Positions 12,496 to 22,115 of a stretch of 64,000 nucleotides of DNA are shown one piece after another. The stretch is taken from positions 29,405 to 93,404 of the forward strand of contig JAURVB010013565.1 of assembly GCA_033002965.1 (NCBI GenBank). Reading direction: 5' to 3'. The stretch is from Piper betle (lineage: Eukaryota > Streptophyta > Magnoliopsida > Piperales > Piperaceae). Positions within the stretch are counted from its first letter, which is position 1, and each line of letters starts with the position of its first letter. The notes under the pieces were generated by a model that was not told the DNA's origin, did no database searches, and saw nothing but the letters and a program-made list of their open reading frames with translations. Position numbers and translations under genes: made by a program.

Positions 12496-13346
12496 TGTAA
12501 CATTTTAAGTCCGGTTTACGCTCGGAACCAGACCGGAATGTCACTGGGCCCGATTAGGTTTGCTAACTCAAACCCAACCTTGCAGATCTACTCTTGGCAT
12601 CTTAACATGGAAGATGTTTATTGCTATGAATAGATGAATGCACCAAACCTTAACATGCTGCTACATGAATGGCATGACAACTACTTTACCAAACAAAATA
12701 AGTATGATAAAGTAGATAAAAATTCTAAAAATAGAACAGACAAAATTTCCCTTAAAAGTGCAATTAAGCTCCACCTTGTCAAATCAACATATATAAATAT
12801 ATATTAATATAGCACGCATTGATATTCGCAAAAAATTCTTATATGCTACATAATTTATTATAAATCTTCGATCTCGACCCATTTGTACATTCTAATTACT
12901 TTTCACATCATATGAATTCAATTGTCATACCTTACATTACATCATTCTTAAAATAATGACAACATAAACAAAACATTAACTTTCTATCATCTAACATTTG
13001 TGTGTGCAAGAGACATCATTGCTCCTCCGTCCTGGCTAGCTCATCCTAGTCCTGATCATCACCTACATATATTATAAAAACACGTGAGTAACGAGTGTTA
13101 CTGGACCTAAAATATAACTAATATCAAACTGGCTATGAGAGCAAACTCTCATATGAAAGAAAACATTTTCATCAAATCTCTGAAGGCTATCTACTGAACT
13201 AAAATCATCTGAACTTATCTGCTGCTACTGATGCCTCGGTATACTCTCATTTTACTTTCTGGTCCCTCGAGACTACTATCATATCCTAAGCCCTTTTCTT
13301 ATTCCAATGCCCACTCGTGTAGCACGGTCGTCAAAAGATCACGAAA

Positions 13347-13386
<40 letters not shown>

Positions 13387-13983
13387 TCTGGGTAAGGATT
13401 CATAAAATAGGCCCGAAAGCAACTTGTGGTGGATCTCATTTTTGAAAACATACTCGAAGGATCTCCTCTTCTAGGGTTATTAATCCGGAAGATCGTTCGA
13501 TTAAATGATTCGGGTTAAGTAGGATCAAATAAAACGCTACTTAACTCATCCTACAATCTGTAAAAATTAAATCACAATAAAATAAATCAATAAATCAGGG
13601 GCAAGTCCTAAACGAACCTGATAGAAGCTCCGAGTGTGGTAGAAACTCCGTACCTAATCGTCAATCATGTTGTGATGACGAATGGTTGTGGCCGGGTTGA
13701 GTAAGGATCATGAGGGTAAAGAGAAGGATTTTGGGTGAGAAGGATGAATGGTGATAGTGTCAGAAGTGTGGAATATATATATATGTGAGGATGAGAAAAA
13801 CGAATGATCAGGTTAGAAAAACGAATGGTCAGTTGGGGAAAATGAATGGTCATGCAAGAAAAATGAATGGTTGTCCAAGAAAAGTGAATGATCGTCTCGT
13901 AATTAAAACTTAACTCGACTCAAAATAGCAGCCAAACCGACCGGTTTAGATTATAAAACCCTGATTCAAATCATGGTTTTACA
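12496..13983 (-). mobile_element. Family D LTR 3
   Basis: 1488 bp, starting TGTAAAACCA at 13983 and ending at 12496 on the minus strand. Holds an expanded (TA)n run (13350-13384), the 19-bp repeats (13789-13893), and the stem-loop at 13511-13546, where both arms changed together (GTTAAGTAG/CTACTTAAC instead of GTTAAGTGG/CCACTTAAC). Confidence 0.85.
13350..13384. repeat. (TA)n microsatellite in LTR
   Basis: About 17 TA units at the place where the other LTRs carry only 4-10 units. Confidence 0.95.
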
Positions 13984-14706
13984 ATCTTCCCTCCTTATAA
14001 AAATTTCATCGTTTAAATTTTCAATGAAGAAGGCTTCACTCTTGATGTCCTAATTGACCACATTTGAAGCATGCGTCCATACCTAGTCTACATATTTCTC
14101 CGTGACGACGTCCACAGTTTTGACATGTTGGGTGTATGTTCTCCTAAACTTGTCCATCCATAGCTCTCATTCAGGTTGGGGCATCTAGCCTATGCCTCTG
14201 TTGTGTCACCTGATCTAATTGATATTGTTGATGGTGTTGTTGTCTCTGTTCATAGTCTCATCGGGGTTGAGTAGCCAAGATTCACTCCGCTTCGCTTGCA
14301 GCTCGTACCACATCTCCAAAAGTGGCAAATCTGCAATTGTACCCCTGCCAATCATTCAACTGCATCATCCGTTTCAGTCTAACCACTTCTAACCCTGCAG
14401 CAACTTCTACTACGATGGCTCCCTCTACAACAGCTTACTGAGCCTGGCTCACTGGGATTCCCTAGCTATGGTGCGGCTCTAGATCGGCTAGACACCATCT
14501 CGCATGATTACTCCAACTCACCGATCACCGATCCAATCTTGAAAATACTGTCATACTGCCTATTTTTGAGAAATCTGTAAATGAAAGACAAAAAGGACAG
14601 AAATATATATACCTACCAGCTGAACTTGGAGCAATCTTTGCACACACGTCACCTATAAAAATATCTTCCAATTGAATCGATCGAGAGTTTGTTCAGATAC
14701 TAAAAT
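13984..14706 (-). pseudogene. Family D internal region 3: gag remnant
   Basis: 723 bp, nearly collinear with interior 1: N-terminal gag piece, the FATFGD-like segment, Gln-rich linker and partial zinc knuckle, all with stops. The primer binding site is degenerate (RC reads TAGTATCTGAAC). The polypurine tract adjoins the LTR at 13983. Confidence 0.7.
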
Positions 14707-16220
14707 CATGACACCCCAAGTCCAGTTTATGCTTGGAACCGAACTGGAATGTTACTGGCCCCGGTTTGAGATGGAAGATGTTTGAGATGGAAGATGTTTA
14801 TCTCTATGCATGGATGAATGCACAAAACCTTAGCATTCTACTACATGAATGACATGACAACTAGTTTACCAAACAAAAAAAGTATGATAAAGTCGATAAA
14901 AATTCTGAAAATAGAACGGATAAAATTTCCCTTAAAAGTGCAATTAAGGTCCACCCTGTCAAATGAAGATGTATAAATATATATAAATATATCACGCATT
15001 GATATTCACAAAAAATTCTAATTTGATGCATAATTCATTCTAAATCTTGGGTCTTGACCCATGTGTGCATTCTAATTACTTTTCACATCATATGAATTCA
15101 ACAATCATACCTTACATCACATCATTTTTAATATAATGACAACATAAACAAAACATTAACATTCTATCATCTGACATGTGTGTGTGCAAGAGACATCACT
15201 GCTCTTCCGTCCTGGCTGGCTTATCCTACTCTTGATCATTACCCACATAAATAATAAAAACATGTTAGTAACGAGTGTTACTAGACTTAAAATATAACTA
15301 ATATCAAATTGCCTATGAGAGCAAACTCTTATATGAAAGAAAAAATTTTCATGAAATCTCTGAAGGGCATCTACTGAACTAAAATCATCTAAACTTATCT
15401 GCTACTGTTGATGCCTCGGCATATTCTCATTGTTGTTTATGCCTCGGCATTTCTCATTTCACTTTCTGGTCCCTGAGGACTTTTGTCGTATCTTAAACCC
15501 TTATCTTATTCTCATGACCACTCGTGTAGCATGATTGTCAAAAAATACCAAAAGCTACATAGATATAGGTCTGGGTAGGGATTTATAAAATAAGCCCGAA
15601 GGTAACTCGTGGTGGATCTCATTTTTAAAAACATACTTGAGGGATCTCTTCCTCGAAGGTTATTAATCCAGAAGATCGATGGATTAAATGACTCGGGTTA
15701 AGTGGGATCCAATAAAATGCCACTTAACTCATCCTACAATCTATAAAAATTAAATCAAGATAGAATAGAACAATAAATCAGGGGCGAGTCCTAAACGGAC
15801 TTGGTAGAAGCTCTGAGTGTGTCTTAGCGCCTAAACGGTGAGCTCCACTCCATACCTTATCGTCAATCATGTGGTGACGACGAATGGTTGTGGCCAGCTT
15901 GAGTAAGGATCGTGGGGGAAAGGAGAAAGAAGAAAAAGAATAAGGAAGTTGGGTGAGAAGGATGAATAGTGATAGTGTCAGAAGTGTGGAATATATAGAT
16001 ATCATGGTGAGAAAAACGAATGGTCAGGTGAGAAAAATGAATGGTCAGGTCAGAAAAATGAATGGTTAGGCAAGAAAAACGAATGGTCGTTGAGAAAAAT
16101 GAATGGTTGTCTGAGAAAAACGAATGGTCGTCTCATAATTAAAAGTTAACTCAAGTGAAAATAAAGGTTGAAATGACCAGTTCAGATTATAAAACCATGA
16201 TTTGAATCATGGGCTTTACA
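14707..16220 (-). mobile_element. Family D LTR 4 (5' LTR of array)
   Basis: 1514 bp. On the minus strand it begins TGTAAAGCCC at 16220 and ends near 14707 with a mutated terminus (tcatgacacc for tgtaacacc). Carries the 19-bp repeats (16006-16130) and the stem-loop at 15694-15730. Confidence 0.8.
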
Positions 16221-16800
16221 TCCCTCCAATGTCAGTTCATTTAGCTGTGATTTTTGCAAATGTTTAATAAAACTACAAGGATGAGATCCCTTGTTGGTTT
16301 TCGAACTAAAACTCCAAAAATATAAAATACAAGCCTTTTCCCTAAGCCAATTATATAAGTACGTCTAATTTTATGGATTTCATGAATAAGAGAATGAGTC
16401 GTGCGGAGATATGCATGGACCACACTAATACTCCTTCAAACCCTGTGGTAGTGCAGTGTAGGACGGTATTGCTTAATTTAGCAAATTTCTTGAATTCATA
16501 GCACTAACTTAACTGTTTATTTTGCCACTTGAGTACTGTGGGAATGATATGGAAGATGTGAGGGCGTTAGAGTTGTATGTATGAGTATGATTATAAGTCA
16601 TGCATGCGAGCCGGAACTTGCTTAAGTATGTTGGCTTACTGCACAGTGTGAGGAAATCTTTAAGTTTCATAAGTTTTCGTGGGTAATGAAATACCCATTT
16701 GCTAGTTTGTATTAGTTATTTTCGGACCAGTAACTTTTGTTACTGACGTTTTTTATATAATTTATGTAGGTCTTGCAATCTTGAGTCGACTTTGTGTAGA
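16221..16800 (+). mobile_element. Degenerate LTR fragment, plus strand
   Basis: Pieces align with the 3' half of the long LTRs: the 'gatgagatccc' motif (about 16281), the aattatata-like region and the GTAAC...GTTAC stem-loop followed by a TA-rich 'tgtaggt' (16726-16773). Too degraded to assign to a family. No gene seen. Confidence 0.5.
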
Positions 16801-17244
16801 AAATGCAGGTAAATCACCCGACATCAGAGGGATCTGTTTAAACGCCGATGTCATTATCGTCTAAAACACAATTAAACTCAACTCACAGGGAGTCAAGCAG
16901 AGATCACGAAAGAGGAGAGTCCTACGGACTTGTGATCCAAGCTCTAACCACATCGACAAGCCTATGGTGAGCACGGACTCCATAACCTACATCGAAACCC
17001 CCTTCTAAGTAAAATACCAATTTCGCTATATGATGCATGTTCGTGGTGTGTTCATATCATCAATATAGTACAATAAAGAAAACAATACTAATAAACTTAT
17101 AACTAAACATGTTGCACCTAAATAGAGACATAATAATAAAAAATAATAAATAAATAAATAAATGCACTCATAAATAATTAAATAAACAATAAATACATGA
17201 ACATAAATAATACTCTAATCATAAAATAATAATATAATTATACT
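16801..17244 (-). mobile_element. Family C-like LTR, part 1 (minus strand)
   Basis: Reverse orientation; contains the 'cctacggacttg...gagcacggactcc' stretch that corresponds to the conserved 'gtaggtacgg...tccgtttagga' block of the long LTRs, then AT-rich DNA. It is interrupted by element A at 17245-25049 and continues to 26826. Its 3' part is missing at about 16801. Confidence 0.55.
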
Positions 17245-17249
17245 AAATG
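17245..17249. repeat. Target-site duplication (left) of element A
   Basis: aaatg, exactly repeated at 25045-25049. Confidence 0.9.
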
Positions 17250-18615
17250 TGTAAAACCCGTGACTCGAGTCAGGGTTTTACATTACCGAACTAGTCGGTT
17301 CAACCGTTCGTTCAAGTCGAATTAGTTTCATGAACCGCGTGCTGAGTCGGGGCCAGCCGTGAGTTATGAGTGATGAGAGTCAGGTGTACTTGAATATATG
17401 ATGATAACGTCGAGAAGATGGTGAGACATGAGTTATCAGAATATATGAAAGTACATTTTATATGTTTTATTGTAGAAATAGTTTTAGGCCGAATAATGTG
17501 TTAGGACACGTTAGATTATATTCGGGTGGGTTATTAGTTATAGAGCATGTCATTTGGACGTTGTTGTGTTTGTTTTATTTTATGGGATTTTTTCATATTT
17601 TTCTAGATTTTTTAGAATTTATTATGAACTAGTTATTATTTTGACTCGAGTAGGAATCGAGTCAATACTTAATTACGAAACTGCCACTAGAGTATATATT
17701 TTCTCCATTCCCGACACCTTCCCCCTTCCAAAACCCTAGCCGGGCCGCGCCGCTGCCGCTGTGATCCCGACGACCACCCCCTCACCATCGCCGACGTTTA
17801 CCCCATCATCCCAACCGCCGTCGAGGCCGGCCGTAGCCCCGATAGGAGAACGCCGCCGCCCCGGCTACCTTGTTTGACACCACCATTGGATCAAGCTCGT
17901 CGAGCTGGTGCCGATAGACCCCCTGATTGCCCCGTCCCGAATCATCGCCGGAATCCGCCGGAAAACTGGCCAACACTCGCCGGAAAACCGCCAGAACCGC
18001 CGGAAAATTGGATTCGTGGGAAATTCGCCGGATCATCCGCCGAACGCACCCGGTCCAATCTGATCGGACTTCGGACGCCGCTAGGTGCCGAATTCGAGTT
18101 TCGAGCCACGAAACGGAAACCCTAGCCGTCACCGATTTTCGACGACGCGAGGTATAATTTATTTTTAACTTAATTATTTGAAAGTATTGATTATTAGAAT
18201 TGCATGCTAGGATTGGTGAATTGTGTGTTATAATAATATATATAAATGTAGATTTGATTAAGGATAAAATATGAAATTTGTTTGATTGAGTGGTGTTAAA
18301 AATGGAGACTAAGAAACTAATTAGGGTAACTAGGTAATGATCATGATCTAATGCAAACTAGCCTAAGTAGAGTTGCTAGAATTGATATAGGTTGATGTGT
18401 GTTGATTGATGCGTGATTGTGTTGATTGTGTGTGCATGCTATAGGATGCGTGATTCATCATGCGGACGTTAGTTTTTAGCTTGATTGTGTAGGTACGGTG
18501 TAGGAGCTCGGCGCCTAGGCGCGTGGACCCGTTTGGAGCTTCTACCAGGTCCGTTTAGGACTCATTCTCTGTTTTTATGCTACTCTATTGTGTATTTGAT
18601 TTATCATGTGCAGGA

Positions 18616-18653
18616 CGAGTTAAGTGGCATTTTATCGGATCCCACTTAACTCG
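18616..18653 (+). other. Conserved LTR stem-loop H1
   Basis: Arms CGAGTTAAGTGG and CCACTTAACTCG, 12 perfect pairs around a 14-base loop (cattttatcggatc). Equivalents: 1736-1771(-), 4798-4835(-), 11484-11522(-), 13511-13546(-), 15694-15730(-), 23725-23762, 33317-33354, 39710-39747. One copy (13511) has a compensatory pair change. Confidence 0.75.
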
Positions 18654-18759
18654 GGCCATTTAGCCAACGATTTTTCCGGATTAATAACCCTCGAGGATGA
18701 GATCCCTCGAGTTTGTTTTCGAACTTCAGATCCAGCTCACGATGCCTTCGAGCCTATTG

Positions 18760-18766
18760 TATAAAT
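18760..18766 (+). promoter_or_regulatory. Putative TATA box, element A 5' LTR
   Basis: tataaat in a context kept in every long LTR (also 23871-23877, 33461-33467, 39852-39860). It suggests transcription starts about 30 bp downstream, leaving a leader of roughly 1.15 kb to the LTR end. Confidence 0.5.
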
Positions 18767-19239
18767 CCCAACCTAGCCCTATATATATGTATAGTTTTCA
18801 CGTTTTCAGTGAGAGATTGAATGAGGGAAATCCGACTACCGTGCTACGCGAGCGGGCACGTGTGAGTCGATAGTGGGCTCTGGAATGGTGTGCGGGCCGT
18901 TTCATTCCCGAGGGATCCTGACAACTCCACCTCTGAGTTCCTCAAACCCGGAGAAGTGTGGAGGTCCACGGGTAGTGCATTGCAGCGCATGTCTAGACTT
19001 GTGGTTTCAAAGGGTACTAAAGGCGACTGCCTGAGAGTGCTCGGCCTTCGTGCTCAAGGCCAGGAGTAATATGGAAGGTGCAGAGGGCGGAAAGGAATGA
19101 GATTTGATGCGAGAAGCGATAGAGAAATGGCCAAGGTATGAGAATGAGAAAGAAAGGGGGACGCTGTCGACCCGAGGGCGACGACTCCCATATGTGCCCT
19201 GATGAGAGTTCTTGAGGAAGTATATGGTTTTCATTCAAT

Positions 19240-19257
19240 AGGAGAGTTTGCTCTCCT
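19240..19257 (+). other. Conserved LTR stem-loop H3
   Basis: AGGAGAG-TTTG-CTCTCCT. In the A-family 3' LTR (24349-24368) and solo LTR (4181-4200) it has 8 pairs, CAGGAGAG/CTCTCCTG. In family B (33950-33969; 1124-1143 minus) the arms are TATGAGAG/CTCTCATA, with both sides changed so that pairing is kept. Confidence 0.75.
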
Positions 19258-19956
19258 GTGCCAGATTGATATTAGTTATTTTCTAGGCCGGTAACACTCG
19301 TTACTGACGGTCTTTCTATATATATGTAGGTGAGAAATGCGAGCGATGAAAGCTGTCGGGACTGCGGAGGAGCAGCACGGTACCGCGCACACATGTACCT
19401 GCCGTGTGCAACGTATAATGATGGTGTGTTATTGTTACGTGAATGATAATTTTGATGTGTTTGCTTGAATGAATTACTTGTTATGAAACGAACAGATAAA
19501 TATGAATGAGTAGGGAGCCTTGGAGTTCAGACTCGGCTCAGGTAAAAATGAATGAGATAATGATTGAATGTCATGGTAGATTGTTATGTGTTATCGTATT
19601 TGTTATGTTTATCGTATTTTCATAAAATATATATATACTCTCGCTATGGACAGGTTGGCCGCTATTGCACTTTTAGGGCAAACTCTATCCGCTTTTCCGT
19701 AGTAGTATATATTTTCTTTTGGTTTCTCATTTATGATTTTGTTTTGTGTTTGCTTGCACATCATAGCATGCATGTAGGACTCCGTTAGAACCCAATTGTT
19801 CCCATTCATGCATTTCATGTTTGCATCTCCATCTTGAGACGCCGAGGGTAGATCCGGGTCGGCTTAACCGAACCCAGTAGATTAGCGAACGGTTCGGTCG
19901 CCGGTGACATTTCCGGGTCGGTTCACGGGTGAGCCGAAACAGGGTGTTACAGACAG

Positions 19957-19969
19957 TGGTATCAGAGCT
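19957..19969 (+). other. Primer binding site of element A
   Basis: TGGTATCAGAGCT, complementary to the 3' end of initiator tRNA-Met, 5 bases after the 5' LTR. Confidence 0.9.
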
Positions 19970-20139
19970 AACCCTTGGTTGATTAAGATGGTAGATGCGT
20001 TACAGGTTACATGTGTGCCGAAGCTGCTCCGAGCTGTGCCGACAGGTATTTTTCTGTCTTAATGTTTTTGGGTTGCAGATTTTCTTACGAGTTGGTGGTG
20101 TGATAGGGTGATCAGATCAGGTCAGGAATTTGTAGCAGG

Positions 20140-22044
20140 ATGGTGACACAGACCCGCCGGACGCAGATCAGGACCCCATCACCTCCAGTAGCCAGACAGG
20201 ACAGTCCTAGCCCTGTTCACAGTGACGCCGCCTCCAGTCAACCTAGGACTGCCATGCCACCAGTAGAGGTCAGTGTGCCAGTTTCAGCTAGCCGACGTGG
20301 TGAGAACCATCATCGAGACAGTCGCCGCGACCGAGATAGTCGCCGGGACCTAGATAGTCGCAGGGACCGAGACAGTGGTCGTGACAGTTACCGCACCAGA
20401 AGTAGTCGACAGGAGAGAGACACAGCGATTGCCAGGTTGGCGGAAGCTCAGATACAAATGCAGCAAAGTCAGGAAGAATTTAGGAGACAAATGCAGCAAG
20501 ACCAAGAGGAATTCAGGAGAGCTCAGACAGATAGCTCTTTCTGTGGCCAGAACTGAGAAGAGACCAGCAGTAGGTGAAGAGGCACGGGGAGAGCCGGTAG
20601 TTTCCACAGACCCTCTGCCACCGCCTCCTCCTCCACTGCTGCAACAGAGGACTACTCCAACGACAGCTCCTCTATTTGACCCACTTCAGGCGGGGATGAG
20701 ACCAGACATCAAGTGGAACCGTAGCAGTAGGTAGCGGGCAGACTGCAGGTGGAAGTGGAGCTGCAAGATTTGATGGTGTACCAGCAGGTATGGGACCACA
20801 ATTTGCTCGGTATGAGCAAGGAGAAGGATCGAACAGATCACTGGATACGAGGAAATTGGAACTGTGGCGAGTACGAAAAGTTCGTGAAGAATGGTGGACG
20901 ACCTTTCTTTGGAAAGTTGGACGCGGAAGAGGCATTCTTGTGGATATCGTCAGCTATAGGAGTGTTTGACACTATGGCATGCCCCATGGAGCACCGAGTG
21001 CGCATCATCACAGGAGCATTCTAGGACGAAGCCAGGATATGGTGGAGTTCGGTCCAAAATTCTGTATTCGCTCATCGTCAGCCCCAGGACATCACATGGG
21101 AGGAATTTAGGGCGGAATTCGATGGAAAGTATTTCCCGCCAAACATCAGGAAGAGAAAGGAACGAGAATTCCAGACGCTGAGGCAGGGACCCATGACGGT
21201 GGTACAATACGAGACTAGGTTTAGAGCTCTGGAGAGATTTGCAGCAGACTTGGTGTCCACCGAAGAAAGAAGGATAGAACGTTTTTACGAAGGCCTCCAT
21301 CACGAGATCAGGATGGCCTATTTGGATAGGAAGTTCGCTACCTTTGGTGATGTTGTGAGAGCTGCAGGCGAGGCAGAACGAGTTATAGCTGCTAGACCTC
21401 GCCGGGATGTTGACCAGAGGCAGCAACATTCGAGGCCGTATCAGCCAGAGCAGGGAGAACAACAGAGACATCGGTTAGATGCACCAGTTGCCATGAGGGC
21501 TATGGATGCCCAAGTTCAGGGCTACAGAGCACCCTTCTGTCAGAATTGTCGACGTCGTCATGGAGGTGAGTGCAGAGCAGGCACAGACGCATGCTACAGA
21601 TGCGGTCAGCGAGGACATAGAGCTACAGAGTGCAGTGTAGGCACAGACGTATGCTATAGTTGCGGTCAACCAGGGCATAGAGCCGCAACTTGTCCGATTG
21701 GCTAGACCCAACAGGTGACACTCCCAGCACCTCTGCAGAGACTTGCACTCCCAGCTCCCCAGCAACAACCACAGCAGAGAGGTCAGCAGGGTCAAGGTCA
21801 AGGCCAGAGAGGCGGAGACCGACAGCCACCGAGGCAGCAGCAGAGAGGACTTGTAGCTATCATGACAGGACAAGAACACCAGGCCTTGGATCAGAGAGGA
21901 ATGCAAACAACACCACCAGCAGGACCGTCCGTCTCGGTACCACCATGGACAGCTGGGATGGACACAGCCACGATTGCTGAAGCACTGGAGGATACGACAA
22001 ACGTGACAGGTACGCAAGCGTCTCACCTCGGATTTCACATTTAG
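20140..22044 (+). pseudogene. gag: Broken gag of element A (capsid and zinc knuckles)
   Basis: Gag packages the element RNA in cytoplasmic particles. From ATG 20140 the frame gives an Arg/Asp-Ser-rich N-terminus (repeats of RRDRDS type, 20290-20415) and a Gln/Glu coiled region. At least three frameshifts follow (about 20520, 20740, 20840) before a retrotransposon gag domain (20840-21400) interrupted by TAG at 21022. The C-terminus has a CX2CX5C-type start (CQNCRRRHGGEC) and two full CCHC knuckles, CYRCGQRGHRATEC and CYSCGQPGHRAATC (21590-21690). TAG at 21703 stops the frame where protease would follow in an autonomous element; the same frame then stays open with a Gln/Pro-rich tail to 22044. 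No pol. In its present state it is inactive. Confidence 0.85.
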
Positions 22045-22100
22045 TAGATAGCTACCAGAGTGAAACCTCCTTAATCTAAAATTTCGAGGACGAAATTTTT

Positions 22101-22115
22101 ATAAGGAGGGAAGGT
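22101..22115 (+). other. Polypurine tract of element A
   Basis: ataaggagggaaggt immediately before the 3' LTR; preceded by the conserved gaggacgaaat motif. Primes plus-strand synthesis. Confidence 0.85.

Larger units (their letters stand above)
9255..16220 (-). mobile_element. Tandem array of family D LTR retrotransposon: 4 LTRs, 3 internal regions
   Basis: Reading the minus strand the order is LTR(14707-16220), interior, LTR(12496-13983), interior, LTR(10497-12009), interior, truncated LTR(9255-9793). Each interior has a primer-binding-site-like end and a polypurine-tract end in the correct places, so each shared LTR serves as 3' LTR of one unit and 5' LTR of the next. This is the product expected from unequal recombination between LTRs of neighbouring or sister copies. 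Full LTRs are ~1.5 kb; interiors are 703, 486 and 723 bp and contain only gag remnants, so the family is non-autonomous. Confidence 0.8.
17250..19951 (+). mobile_element. 5' LTR of element A
   Basis: 2702 bp, TGTAAAACCC...GTGTTACA. TATA box tataaat at 18760-18766. GC-rich segment at 17740-18130 is about 230 bp shorter than in the 3' LTR, which accounts for the length difference. Stem-loops at 18616-18653 (12-bp stem), 19240-19257 and 19289-19306. Confidence 0.9.
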
